From positions 248,001 through 312,000 of the forward strand of contig NZ_JAGZMO010000004.1 in NCBI RefSeq assembly GCF_018364065.1: a stretch of DNA of 64,000 nt. The letters are read 5' to 3'. Source of the stretch: Veillonella sp. GTDB taxonomy: Bacteria > Bacillota > Negativicutes > Veillonellales > Veillonellaceae. Below are positions 8,312-17,516 of the stretch, piece by piece. The translations under genes were made by a program, and so were the position numbers. The notes under the pieces are model-generated. The model was not told where the DNA came from. It ran no database searches and was given only the letters and a program-made list of their open reading frames with translations. Position 1 is the first letter of the stretch. Each line of letters opens with the position of its first letter.

Positions 8312-8342
8312 ACCGATAGGAGGCTTCGGCCTCCTGATCGGT
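8312..8342 (+). other. UUCG-capped hairpin after acpP
   Basis: ACCGAT-AGGAGGC-TTCG-GCCTCCT-GATCGGT folds into a stem of about 13 bp with a C(UUCG)G tetraloop. No T run follows, so it is not a standard terminator and the operon continues 24 nt later. A role in 3'-end protection of acpP mRNA or partial termination is inferred. Confidence 0.7.
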
Positions 8343-8365
8343 ATACGTAACAGGAGGAATTTATA

Positions 8366-9322
8366 GTGAAGCTCCCTGAACTTCGCATAGGGAATCTGGT
8401 GGCAAAGGTGCCTATTATTCAAGGTGGCATGGCGATCAGGTTATCTACAGCACGCTTAGCGGCTGCTGTAGCTAATGAAGGTGGCATTGGTCTTATTGCG
8501 GCCTCCGGTATGCCATTTGATGAATTACGTTATGAAATTAGATTAGCTCGAAAATTATCACCTACGGGTATTATTGGTATAAATGCAATGGTGGCAGCAA
8601 CTGAGTTTGCCGGCCTTGTAAAAACTGCTATTCAGGAAGGCATTGACCTTGTTGTAGCAGGAGCGGGTTTCTCCCGTGATATGTTCGGTATGGGTAAAGA
8701 GTCAGGTACTCCTATCGTGCCGATTGTTTCCAGCGGAAAATTGGCTCGTATTTCTGAAGGCTTAGGAGCGTCTGCAGTAATAGTGGAAGGCAGTGAAGCG
8801 GGTGGACATTTAGGTACTGACCGTTCGTCTCGTGAAATCGTGCCTGAAGTATTAAAAGCAGTAAAAAATATTCCTGTAATCGGTGCCGGTGGTGTTCTTG
8901 ACGGTAAAGACATTGTTGAAATGTTGAAACTGGGAGCCCATGGGGTACAGATGGGGAGTCGCTTTGCAGCCAGTGTGGAATGCAACGCATCTGATGAATT
9001 AAAGAAAATGTACTTGCGTGCTGAAAAGCCGGAAGATATTGTTTTAATTGACAGTCCGGTAGGGTTACCGGGGCAGGCGATCCGCAACAAATTTGCAGCG
9101 TCTGTAATAGATGGTACCGTAGCACCGCCGAAGGTGTGCAATCGCTGTTTAAAGCATTGCTCTCATAAGTTCTGTCTGATCAAAGCATTGGAACGGGCGC
9201 AACAAGGGGACGTGGAAACGGGCCTCGTGTTCTCCGGCAATAATATGAGAAAAGTAGATGAAATTTTGCCAGTGAAAGAGATTTTTGCAAAATTAATCAA
9301 AGAAGTCTCCGCTATTGATTAA
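8366..9322 (+). CDS. NPD-family flavin oxidoreductase (second FabK-like)
   Basis: 318 residues from the GTG at 8366 behind AGGAGG. Same FMN TIM-barrel family as FabK (PIIQGGMAIRLS, GSEAGGHLG, VIGAGGVLDG, VQMGSRF), but the C-terminus differs: Cys258, Cys261, Cys265 and Cys270 form a C-x2-C-x3-C-x4-C cluster that suggests a metal or iron-sulphur site. Similar proteins are annotated as nitronate monooxygenase in Firmicutes. Its place between acpP and fabF suggests a role in lipid synthesis, perhaps an alternative enoyl reductase or a flavin-dependent isomerase. The exact reaction is unknown. Confidence 0.75.
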   Translation: MKLPELRIGNLVAKVPIIQGGMAIRLSTARLAAAVANEGGIGLIAASGMPFDELRYEIRLARKLSPTGIIGINAMVAATEFAGLVKTAIQEGIDLVVAGAGFSRDMFGMGKESGTPIVPIVSSGKLARISEGLGASAVIVEGSEAGGHLGTDRSSREIVPEVLKAVKNIPVIGAGGVLDGKDIVEMLKLGAHGVQMGSRFAASVECNASDELKKMYLRAEKPEDIVLIDSPVGLPGQAIRNKFAASVIDGTVAPPKVCNRCLKHCSHKFCLIKALERAQQGDVETGLVFSGNNMRKVDEILPVKEIFAKLIKEVSAID

Positions 9323-9360
9323 TGTATTTCAATGCATAGTTTACATGTGAGGTGAATTAA

Positions 9361-10605
9361 TTGGAAAAACGTGTTGTAATTACCGGTTTAGGTGCAGTAA
9401 CACCTGTGGGAATTGGTAAAGAAGCATTTTATGAAGCGTTGTTGAAAGGTCAGTCCGGTATTGGCCCAATTACGCATTTTGACGCCACTGATTATGCTAC
9501 ACGCATTGCTGGTGAAGTTAAGGATTTTGATATTACGCAGTTTGGCGTAGACAAGAAAGAAGCTCGTCGTATGGACCGTTCTTCTGAATTTGCTATTGCC
9601 GCTGCTGTACTTGCTCTTCAAGACTCTAAACTTGATTTAGACGAAGAAGATCGCGATCGTTGTGGTACTGTAGTAGGTACAGGCATCGGGGGGATTAACT
9701 CCATCCATGATGTATATGTTACCTTGTTCGAAAAAGGACCTAATCGTGTAAGTCCTTTCGCAGTGCCAATGATGATTGCTAACATGGTGTCTGGCCGTGT
9801 ATCCATCGAATTGGGTCTTCGCGGTCCGGCAATTACTGATATTACAGCTTGTGCTTCCGGCACAAACTCTATTGGTGATGCATTCCGTATTGTTGCTCGT
9901 GGCGACGCAGACATTATGTTTGCCGGCGGTACTGAAGCTGCTGTTTCTCCGGCTGCTGTTGCAGGTTTCGCTGCAATGAAAGCTATGTCCACACGCAACG
10001 ACGAACCTGAAAAAGCATCCCGTCCATTCGACGCAGAACGTGATGGCTTTGTAATGGGTGAAGGGGCAGGCATCGTAGTATTAGAAGAGTTAGAACATGC
10101 TAAAGCACGTGGTGCCCACATTTATGCGGAAGTTATCGGCTACGGCAGCAATGGTGATGCTTATCACATCACAGCTCCGGCTCCTGGCGGACTTCAAGCT
10201 CGTAAATGTATGGAACTTGCTATTAACGATGCAGGTATCGATCCTAAGGAAATTAACTATATTAACGCTCATGGTACTTCTACAGGTCTTAACGACAAAA
10301 ACGAAACCTTGGCAATTAAAGAGTTGTTCGGCGATCATGCAAAAGAAATCGCTATTAACTCTACAAAATCCATGACCGGTCACTTGTTAGGTGCTGCCGG
10401 TGCGATTGAAGCGATTGTAATGGCTATGGCTATTGAAACCGGTAAAATCCACCCAACTATCAACTTAACAAATCCGGATCCTGAACTTGATCTTGATTAC
10501 GTTCCTGAAGGAGCACGTGAACTTAAAGTTAACTGCGCTCTTTCCAACTCCTTCGGCTTTGGCGGCCACAATGCGACACTCTTAGTTCGTCGCTACGAGG
10601 AGTAA
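9361..10605 (+). CDS. fabF: Beta-ketoacyl-ACP synthase II FabF
   Basis: 414 residues from the TTG at 9361, with GAGGTGA upstream. Cys164 in TACASGTNS is the acyl-enzyme residue; the two His are in NAHGTSTGLND and GHLLGAAGAIE. FabF elongates acyl-ACP with malonyl-ACP. The next start (rnc) directly follows its stop codon and uses the last codons of fabF as its ribosome binding site. No fabZ or acc genes are in this operon, so these must be elsewhere. Confidence 0.96.
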   Translation: MEKRVVITGLGAVTPVGIGKEAFYEALLKGQSGIGPITHFDATDYATRIAGEVKDFDITQFGVDKKEARRMDRSSEFAIAAAVLALQDSKLDLDEEDRDRCGTVVGTGIGGINSIHDVYVTLFEKGPNRVSPFAVPMMIANMVSGRVSIELGLRGPAITDITACASGTNSIGDAFRIVARGDADIMFAGGTEAAVSPAAVAGFAAMKAMSTRNDEPEKASRPFDAERDGFVMGEGAGIVVLEELEHAKARGAHIYAEVIGYGSNGDAYHITAPAPGGLQARKCMELAINDAGIDPKEINYINAHGTSTGLNDKNETLAIKELFGDHAKEIAINSTKSMTGHLLGAAGAIEAIVMAMAIETGKIHPTINLTNPDPELDLDYVPEGARELKVNCALSNSFGFGGHNATLLVRRYEE

Positions 10606-11394
10606 TTGAAGGGCCGTAAATCACATAAGGCAATGACGCGCCAAGCTCGAGAAGCCTCGCTTCAAGAGCTTGTGGCGCGTCTGCGCGTGCCTTTGACGGA
10701 TTTGACCTTGCTGGATAGGGCATTCACGCATACGTCTTATGCGAATGAAAACAGGGCAAAACACGTACAGCACAATGAACGATTGGAGTTCTTAGGTGAT
10801 GCTGTATTAGATTTAATTATTGGAGAATATCTCTTTAAGACATATCCTCAAATGACTGAGGGTGAACTGACAAAGATCAAAGCGGCTACAGTTTGTGAAA
10901 CTGCCTTAGCGGCTTGTAGCGCATCATTAAATTTCGGCAATTATTTGCTGTTAGGCCGGGGGGAAGCCACATCAGGCGGACGGGCCCGTGCATCAATTTT
11001 AGCGGATACATTTGAAGCGGTTATCGGTGCGTTGTATGTAGGTACATCGTATGATACGGCCGCACAGTTTGTATTGAGTCATTTGCAAGGATATTTGGAA
11101 AAAGCAAAAGCCGGTAAATTGGGGAAAGATTACAAGACCATGTTGCAGGAATATGTGCAGCAGGACGGGGAAAAGCAGATTGTTTATACTCTCGTCAGTG
11201 AATCAGGTCCCGACCATGACAAAGTATTTTGCATGGAAGTCCGTATTGAAGGCAAGGCATACGGATCCGGCACAGGAAAAAGTAAAAAAGAAGCGGAACA
11301 ACACGCGGCACAGGTTACCTTGGAATATTTACAAAGCCAACAGCTGTGTGAATGCGTTCCCTGTCACGAAATCATAGAGACTCGCAACGCGTAA
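10606..11394 (+). CDS. rnc: Ribonuclease III
   Basis: 262 residues if the TTG at 10606 is used (GAGGAG in the fabF end, only 3 nt away). The ATG at 10633 is a possible alternative start giving 253 residues. The RNase III signature NERLEFLGDAVLDLIIGEYLF (shown only in part by NERLEFLGDAVL) holds the catalytic acidic residues. A C-terminal double-stranded RNA binding domain begins at DYKTMLQEYVQ. It processes rRNA precursors and structured mRNAs. The fab-acpP-fabF-rnc-smc-ftsY neighbourhood is common in Firmicutes. Confidence 0.95.
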   Translation: MKGRKSHKAMTRQAREASLQELVARLRVPLTDLTLLDRAFTHTSYANENRAKHVQHNERLEFLGDAVLDLIIGEYLFKTYPQMTEGELTKIKAATVCETALAACSASLNFGNYLLLGRGEATSGGRARASILADTFEAVIGALYVGTSYDTAAQFVLSHLQGYLEKAKAGKLGKDYKTMLQEYVQQDGEKQIVYTLVSESGPDHDKVFCMEVRIEGKAYGSGTGKSKKEAEQHAAQVTLEYLQSQQLCECVPCHEIIETRNA

Positions 11395-11436
11395 TAGATA
11401 GAGCCTCATATGAAGTTTGTTCTCATTTATAAAAGT

Positions 11437-11465
11437 AGAGGAGCGGATATCCGCTCCTCTTTCGT
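11437..11465 (+). terminator. Terminator after rnc
   Basis: A perfect 24-bp palindrome (AGAGGAGCGGAT then ATCCGCTCCTCT) followed by TTTCG. It likely ends the fab-rnc operon; the T run is short, so read-through is possible. Confidence 0.65.
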
Positions 11466-11488
11466 ATATCATATGAGTAGGAGGATAT

Positions 11489-12556
11489 ATGGGATTGAAT
11501 AGTAAATTTTATACAAAGCCGCTAGGAATGATTCCATTCTATATACCTCACGCCGGGTGTCCGCAACAGTGTATTTTCTGTAATCAGCATCGCATTGCCG
11601 CCCATGAGGCGCCGGCGTTTTCTGTAGACATTGACGCGACTATTGATGAATATATTGGCTCTAAACGAGACGAAAAATATTGGGAAGTGGCGTTTTACGG
11701 CGGCAGTTTCACAGCCTTGCCGGCAGATTTGCAGGAGTCCTTGTTGAAGCCGGCTTATGAAGCGTTAAAGGCAGGCCGTATTGACGGCATTCGCTGCTCT
11801 ACACGGCCGGATGCTTTGGAGCAGGACGCCATTGACCGTTTAAAGGCGTACGGTGTAAGTACGGTGGAAATCGGCGTACAGTCCATGGATGATGACATAT
11901 TGCGAAACTCTAAACGGGGCCATACATCAGATCAGGTAGTGGAAGCGGTAGGCCGATTAAAAGAAAATCACATCAAGGTGGGCATTCAGCTGTTACCGGG
12001 ATTGCCCGGCGAAACCTGGAAGACTTTGGTGCATACAGCTGTAGCCATCGCGAATACGGAGCCGGACTTCGGACGCATTTATCCCGTCCTCGTCATTGAA
12101 GATACGGAATTGGCGGATCAGGTGAAAGACGGCACTTATACGCCGTTAAGCACTGAGCAGGCCGTGGTGTACAGCGCCTTCTTGAAGACCTATTTGGAAT
12201 CTAAAGGGATTTATATTATTCGCACCGGATTGCAAAGCACGGAAGAACTGGATAATGGCGTTTCCCTTGTAGGCGGGCCTTATGAGCCGGCTATGGGAGA
12301 AATGGTTATTAATCGTCAGTGGCGGTTGCGGATTGAAGAGTTTATAGAAAAATATGCACATGAATGTCAGCAACAAACTGTCATAATTTCGTACGCACGT
12401 TCGCTAACTTCCAAGGTGCGCGGATTGAAGCGAAGTAATTATAATTATTTTAATAAGATGTACCCGCAATTTACCTGGAAGTGGGAAGAAGACCGCAATT
12501 TACATGATGAAGAGCATATTTATATTTACATAGATAATGTTAAATATATGCTCTGA
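11489..12556 (+). CDS. Radical SAM protein, ELP3-like
   Basis: 355 residues, ATG at 11489 after GTAGGAGG. Cys24, Cys28 and Cys31 in CPQQCIFC bind the [4Fe-4S] cluster that cleaves S-adenosylmethionine. FYGGSFTALP, EIGVQSMDD and GLPGET are typical of the ELP3/MiaB-NifB-like subgroup that includes coproporphyrinogen-oxidase relatives. There is no acetyltransferase domain, so it is not a full Elp3. The substrate is unknown. Family members often sit between rnc and smc in Firmicutes, which supports a housekeeping role, possibly in RNA modification (inference). Confidence 0.8.
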   Translation: MGLNSKFYTKPLGMIPFYIPHAGCPQQCIFCNQHRIAAHEAPAFSVDIDATIDEYIGSKRDEKYWEVAFYGGSFTALPADLQESLLKPAYEALKAGRIDGIRCSTRPDALEQDAIDRLKAYGVSTVEIGVQSMDDDILRNSKRGHTSDQVVEAVGRLKENHIKVGIQLLPGLPGETWKTLVHTAVAIANTEPDFGRIYPVLVIEDTELADQVKDGTYTPLSTEQAVVYSAFLKTYLESKGIYIIRTGLQSTEELDNGVSLVGGPYEPAMGEMVINRQWRLRIEEFIEKYAHECQQQTVIISYARSLTSKVRGLKRSNYNYFNKMYPQFTWKWEEDRNLHDEEHIYIYIDNVKYML

Positions 12557-12559
12557 TTA

Positions 12560-12568
12560 TGTTATAAT
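12560..12568 (+). promoter_or_regulatory. Extended -10 promoter before smc
   Basis: TGTTATAAT, with a weak -35 (TTAAAT at 12540-12545, 17-bp spacer). The same nine bases recur before the ABC-F gene and the outer-membrane barrel gene. Confidence 0.5.
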
Positions 12569-12616
12569 AAAGGGTACACAAAAATTCGATGAATTGATTA
12601 TTAAAAGGTGGTAGGC

Positions 12617-15600
12617 ATGCAGCTCCTAAGATTAGAAATGAAAGGTTTTAAATCTTTCGCGGATAAGACAATTGTAAAATTTTCCCCCGGAATGACTGCC
12701 ATCGTAGGTCCGAACGGAAGTGGTAAGAGTAACATTACGGATGCTATGCGCTGGGTATTGGGTGAGTCCAACGTACGCCAGTTGCGCGGTCAGAAGGCGG
12801 AGGATATTATCTTTTCCGGTACGGAGAAGCGCCGCCCCTTAAGTTCGGCAGAAGTAACTTTAATTTTTGATAATGCGGATCGCGGATTGGACACGGACTT
12901 TCCGGAAGTGGCCATTACACGACGCATTTATCGCAATGGGGACAGTGAGTTTTTAATCAACCGCAAAGCGTGTCGTCTAAAAGATATTCACGCTTTATTG
13001 GCTGATACAGGCTTGGGGCGCGATTCCATGGCCATTATCGGTCAGAACCGCGTAGATGCGATATTGAACAGTAAACCGGAAGAACGCCGTCTCATTTTCG
13101 AAGAAGTGGCCGGTATTGCCCGTTCGAAAATGGACAAAGAAGAAGCGTTGCGCCGTATGGGGCAAACGGAACGCAATATGGAGCGTGTGGCGGACTTGAT
13201 GGCCAGCTTGGAGGAACAGATTGAGCCCTTAGCTGAGAAGGCGGAGAAGACGAAACTCTACGGCGAATTAAGTCGCACGAAGCGTATTTATGACGGCGCC
13301 TTAGCGTTCCATGACTACAAAGTGGCGGACCGCCTTTTTACGAAACAGGAAAATGAAAAAATCAGCTTAACCAATGAAGATGTGGAGCTGCAGACTGAGT
13401 TATCCAAGCAGGATGCGGCGTATGAACAGCTGAAACTGGATACGGAGAAGAAGGAAGAAATTCTCCGTGAGGCTGACGAAACGTACAGTGAAACGCAGCA
13501 AGCTGTAACGGCTTTGCAAGGTGATGTTAAGCTGGAAGACGAAAAGCTTCGCACGGCGCAAAAAAACTTGGAAGACTTAAATCGCCGCGCTACGGAACTC
13601 ATCATGTCCCGTACGACGGATGAACAGAAAAAGTTGATGCACGAGAAGCTGGTGGCGGACAGTGTAGGCGAGTTAGAGGCGAAGGAAGCGGCAGCGGCAC
13701 AGTTAAAATCCGTACAGGACGAAATGTATAAGGCCCTGTTGGTGAAGCAAAATGAACTGCAGACCTTGCAGGCGGAAGAAGAATCCCGCCACAATCGCCA
13801 ACTTGAGTTGGTAGGCCAGGTGGAACAGAGCCGCCAGGAAGTGCAGAACTTGCAGGCACAGTCGGTGGAACTGGACCGACTGATTCAGACGTTAATCGGT
13901 GAAGAACAGGAAACCGGCGAAGAGTTGCAGACACTGCAGGCTAACTATGATGCGCTGTTGAAGGCACAGGAAAAAGCCGGCGCGGAGCGTCAGAGCAAGC
14001 GCGAAACATTGCAGGAGTCATATAACCAACGCCGCGGCCTTGAAGGTGAATTGCAGACTATTAAGCGGCAGATCCAAACCATTGACGGGCGCTTGGATGT
14101 GCTGGCTCAGTGGGAAGAGCAATATGAAGGCTATCAGGAAGGTACGCGCAATGTGCTGCGAGCGAAAGAGTCGTGGCGCAGCGGAGTACGCGGTGCTGTA
14201 GGTGACTTATTCACTGTAGAAGCAAAGTTTGTGACGGCCATTGATATTGCGCTGGGCGGTTCGATCAATCACATTGTTACGACCACACCGGCGGTGGCTT
14301 CCGCAGGGATTACCCATTTAAAACGAACCCAGGGAGGCCGCGTTACGTTCCTGCCTATGGAAACTGTGAAAGGTCATGTGGCGGAAACGCCTGCATTGGC
14401 TGAAGACGGCGTACTGGGCCGGGCCGTAGACTGCATTCAATTCGATGCAGATTACGAAGGTATTTTTAGATATTTATTGGGCCGCGTACTCGTAGTGACT
14501 ACGATGGAACGGGCTATTGAGCTGCAAAAGAAATACAAGCAGCAATTGCGTATTGTCACCTTAGGGGGCGAGCAGTTCCAACCGGGAGGCTCACTGTCAG
14601 GTGGCCAGGTAAAACGCCGTAAAGCGTCTGTTATGGCCCGCAAAGAAGAAGTTCAGAGCCTGGAAGCAGATAAAGTAAAAGCGGAACAGGCGTTGCACGG
14701 GCTGGAGCAGAAACTGGACGATGTGAATCGTACTATCGGCGAACTGGAAGGAGCGGCGCAAACCTTAAACAGTGCGTACGAAGAAGCGCACATGCAGGTT
14801 ATGAACGGCCAATCCGCATTGAAGCTCGGTGAAGAACGTCATGCCCGCAAAGGCCGCGTGTTGCAGGAGAATAAGGCAAAACAGGTTGACCTGGTGCAGC
14901 GCATCAAGTCAGCGGATGAGCTTCTTTTGAGCCGCACGGAAGAATTATCGGGCTTCAAGAAAAATGGCGAAGGCACGTCCAGCCAAAGTGAACTGCTGGA
15001 GGAATTATCCCGCTGTCAGACCGCTCATCAGGAAGCGATGACGACCTATAATGAGGCGCATCTGGCCTGTGAAAGTTTGCGACAGTTACAGAGTCACCGG
15101 GAAAGCCAGATTCAGGAGTGGGAAGTTTCTATTGAAGAAGCCACTCGCCGACTGGTACCGCTTCAGGATGAAGTGGCGCTCACAAAAGAGCAGGTGGACA
15201 AGGAACTTCCGCAGCGCATTGCAGCTCTTAATAAAGAGTTGCAAGCAAAACAGGAGGAGGCGCAGACGCTTAAAGAAGAACGAGAAGTTCTTTACACGGC
15301 GACGAAAGAGCAGCGCTCTACGTTGGACAGTATGAGCCGCAGCCGTATGGAAATGGAAAGTCGTTTGCGCAAATTGCAGCAGAGACTGGGCCATATGGAA
15401 GGGCTCTTGGCCAAGTATGAAATGGGCAGTACCCAGGCGTTGGCCCGACTGGAAGAATTGGGCTTTACCAAGGAAGAAGGTCAGGAGTTGAAGCCGGATG
15501 GTGTCGTGGCGGATTGGCGAGCTCAGGAAGAAGCGCTCAGTCAGGAGATTGAAGCGTTGGGACCAATCAACCCGGCCGCTGTGGAAGAGTACGAACAGGC

Positions 15601-16168
15601 ATTGAAGAATCAGGAATTTTACCATAATCAGCATACGGATCTGGAACAGGCAAAGGCGCAGCTGGAAACAGTTATCCAGGAGATTGATGCGGCCATGTCT
15701 GAAAAGCTGAACGATGTACTGATTAAGGTAGGCGAACGGTTCCAAACTGTATTTGCTCAATTGTTCGGCGGCGGTACGGCACAAATTGCCTTAACTGATG
15801 AAACAGATATTTTAAACAGTGGTATTGATTTTTATATTCAGCCACCGGGAAAGAAACAGCAGCAGCTGACGCTGTTATCCGGTGGTGAACGGGCGTTAAC
15901 CGTAATTGCATTGCTGTTTTCGTTTTTAGATTTTAAACCGGCTCCATTCTGTGTACTTGACGAAGTGGATGCCGCACTGGACGAAGCAAATGTGGAACGT
16001 TTCGGCCGATATTTACAGCGTTTAGGCGACGATACGCAGTTTATTGTAGTATCGCACCGCAAGCGCACAATGGAAGCGGCGCAGGTTCTCCAGGGTGTAA
16101 CCATGGTGGAACGGGGCGTATCGCGCTTATTGACCGTAGCCTTTGAAGATGTGAAGGAGGATATGTAA
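12617..16168 (+). CDS. smc: Chromosome segregation protein SMC
   Basis: 1183 residues, full length, from the ATG at 12617 (AAAGGTGG 5 nt upstream; an in-frame GTG 9 nt earlier lies within that site). Walker A GPNGSGKSN is near the N-terminus. Two long Glu/Gln-rich coiled coils flank a hinge around residues 500-650 (GVRGAVGDLF, GGRVTFLPME). The C-terminal head has the ABC signature LLSGGERALT and Walker B FCVLDEVDAALDE. With ScpAB, encoded elsewhere, it forms condensin. The ftsY start overlaps its stop by one base. Confidence 0.97.
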   Translation: MQLLRLEMKGFKSFADKTIVKFSPGMTAIVGPNGSGKSNITDAMRWVLGESNVRQLRGQKAEDIIFSGTEKRRPLSSAEVTLIFDNADRGLDTDFPEVAITRRIYRNGDSEFLINRKACRLKDIHALLADTGLGRDSMAIIGQNRVDAILNSKPEERRLIFEEVAGIARSKMDKEEALRRMGQTERNMERVADLMASLEEQIEPLAEKAEKTKLYGELSRTKRIYDGALAFHDYKVADRLFTKQENEKISLTNEDVELQTELSKQDAAYEQLKLDTEKKEEILREADETYSETQQAVTALQGDVKLEDEKLRTAQKNLEDLNRRATELIMSRTTDEQKKLMHEKLVADSVGELEAKEAAAAQLKSVQDEMYKALLVKQNELQTLQAEEESRHNRQLELVGQVEQSRQEVQNLQAQSVELDRLIQTLIGEEQETGEELQTLQANYDALLKAQEKAGAERQSKRETLQESYNQRRGLEGELQTIKRQIQTIDGRLDVLAQWEEQYEGYQEGTRNVLRAKESWRSGVRGAVGDLFTVEAKFVTAIDIALGGSINHIVTTTPAVASAGITHLKRTQGGRVTFLPMETVKGHVAETPALAEDGVLGRAVDCIQFDADYEGIFRYLLGRVLVVTTMERAIELQKKYKQQLRIVTLGGEQFQPGGSLSGGQVKRRKASVMARKEEVQSLEADKVKAEQALHGLEQKLDDVNRTIGELEGAAQTLNSAYEEAHMQVMNGQSALKLGEERHARKGRVLQENKAKQVDLVQRIKSADELLLSRTEELSGFKKNGEGTSSQSELLEELSRCQTAHQEAMTTYNEAHLACESLRQLQSHRESQIQEWEVSIEEATRRLVPLQDEVALTKEQVDKELPQRIAALNKELQAKQEEAQTLKEEREVLYTATKEQRSTLDSMSRSRMEMESRLRKLQQRLGHMEGLLAKYEMGSTQALARLEELGFTKEEGQELKPDGVVADWRAQEEALSQEIEALGPINPAAVEEYEQALKNQEFYHNQHTDLEQAKAQLETVIQEIDAAMSEKLNDVLIKVGERFQTVFAQLFGGGTAQIALTDETDILNSGIDFYIQPPGKKQQQLTLLSGGERALTVIALLFSFLDFKPAPFCVLDEVDAALDEANVERFGRYLQRLGDDTQFIVVSHRKRTMEAAQVLQGVTMVERGVSRLLTVAFEDVKEDM

Positions 16169-17079
16169 TGGGATTTTTTAATGCATTCAGCAATGCCCTT
16201 AAAGATACAAAGAAGAAACTGACTAAAACGATTGAAACGGTAATTATCGGCTATGCTGAAATTGACGACGATTTTCTTGATGACTTGGAAGTGGCCATGA
16301 TTACCGGCGACTTAGGGGTAAAAACAACCGACTACCTCATGAAGGAAATTCGCCGCGGTGTTACGTCCGGTCAGATTAAAAATACCGGAGACGTAATGCC
16401 TGTTATTGAAGATTGTATTAAGCGACTGCTCGGTGAACAGGAAGAAGAATTACCGCTTCATTCACCGGAAGTTATCCTCGTAGTAGGCGTAAACGGCGTT
16501 GGCAAAACAACAACTATCGCCAAGTTGGCCAACTATTATAAAACACAAGGCAAATCCGTGCTTTTAGCGGCGGCCGACACATTCAGAGCGGCGGCGTCCG
16601 AACAGCTGACTATCTGGGCTGAGCGCGTAGGTGTGCCAATTGTAAAACATCAGGAAGGGGCCGATCCGGCAGCCGTTGTATTCGATGCGCTGGCATCTGC
16701 CAAAGCCCGTCAGGCGGACATTGTTATCATTGATACGGCCGGACGTTTGCATACGAAGACAAACTTGATGGAAGAATTGAAAAAAATCGGTCGCGTGGCG
16801 GACCGCCAGGTTCCGGGCGCGCCTCATCAGACCTTGCTCATCCTTGACGGCACAACCGGTCAAAATGCGGTGAGTCAGGCTAAATTGTTCGGTGAAGCAG
16901 TGCCGATTACAGGCATTGTGGTAACGAAACTTGACGGCACGGCCAAGGGCGGTGTAGTTATTTCAGTAAAAGAAGAGTTAGGCGTTCCTGTGCGCTGGAT
17001 CGGCATCGGTGAAAAAATGGATGACCTGAAGCCGTTTAATGCAGCGGACTTTGCGAATGCATTGTTTGAAAAGGATTGA
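16168..17079 (+). CDS. ftsY: Signal recognition particle receptor FtsY
   Basis: 303 residues with the NG GTPase domain: GVNGVGKTTTIAKLA (P-loop), DTAGRLHTKTNLMEEL and TKLDGTAKGG. It has only a short N-terminal part and lacks the long acidic A domain of enterobacterial FtsY, as usual in Firmicutes. It docks SRP-ribosome complexes on the membrane with Ffh. The smc-ftsY pairing is a conserved Firmicute order. One-base overlap with smc suggests coupled translation. Confidence 0.96.
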   Translation: MGFFNAFSNALKDTKKKLTKTIETVIIGYAEIDDDFLDDLEVAMITGDLGVKTTDYLMKEIRRGVTSGQIKNTGDVMPVIEDCIKRLLGEQEEELPLHSPEVILVVGVNGVGKTTTIAKLANYYKTQGKSVLLAAADTFRAAASEQLTIWAERVGVPIVKHQEGADPAAVVFDALASAKARQADIVIIDTAGRLHTKTNLMEELKKIGRVADRQVPGAPHQTLLILDGTTGQNAVSQAKLFGEAVPITGIVVTKLDGTAKGGVVISVKEELGVPVRWIGIGEKMDDLKPFNAADFANALFEKD

Positions 17080-17084
17080 TACAA

Positions 17085-17513
17085 GTGAATTTTAACTTAA
17101 CGAGAGAAAAGTTGGAGGCTTACGCACGTCTGGAAAACAAGAACAACGGCTATGGCGCTCCTGAAGAGGTTATTCAACTCATTGGAGATTTAGTGGATTA
17201 TGTGGCGGAAATGTACCGTCCTGTAACCCGTTTGGTATTGGCCAACTGGAAAGATTTGGACGAACGAATTAAAAACTTCACGTCCGAACAGTGGGAAATG
17301 CCGATGGAAATCAGCTTGCAGACCGGGGTAAATCAGAAAGCGGTAGCTTTGTTGATTGAAGTGTTGGAAGGACCTGATACGGCAGAACAGCGCGATGAAA
17401 TTCGCCGCGAAATGAATGAACTTGAGCGGAAACAGTTGCAGGAACATATTGACCGTGTCCGCGAAGAAGAAGCGGCGGCGCGCGAGCAGGCCGCAAAGGG
17501 GAAAGGACATTAA
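17085..17513 (+). CDS. Small conserved-looking protein of unknown function
   Basis: 142 residues from the GTG at 17085; AAAAGGA in the ftsY end lies about 10 nt upstream, and an upstream TTG would overlap that site. The sequence is acidic and largely helical, with no Cys clusters, no membrane segment and no known motif. The last 45 residues are a charged helix rich in Glu, Arg and Ala, possibly a coiled coil. It is packed between ftsY (5 bp) and uvrB (3 bp), so it is co-expressed with both. I do not recognise the family. Confidence 0.75.
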   Translation: MNFNLTREKLEAYARLENKNNGYGAPEEVIQLIGDLVDYVAEMYRPVTRLVLANWKDLDERIKNFTSEQWEMPMEISLQTGVNQKAVALLIEVLEGPDTAEQRDEIRREMNELERKQLQEHIDRVREEEAAAREQAAKGKGH

Positions 17514-17516
17514 GTA

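Noticed and set aside
15086..15784. Long open frame of 232 codons on the minus strand inside smc
   Set aside because: It has no ribosome site, reads as low-quality sequence antisense to a Glu/Gln-rich coiled coil and is a shadow of smc codon bias. The same holds for other long antisense frames, such as those in uvrC (23027-23788) and murE (43965-44555).
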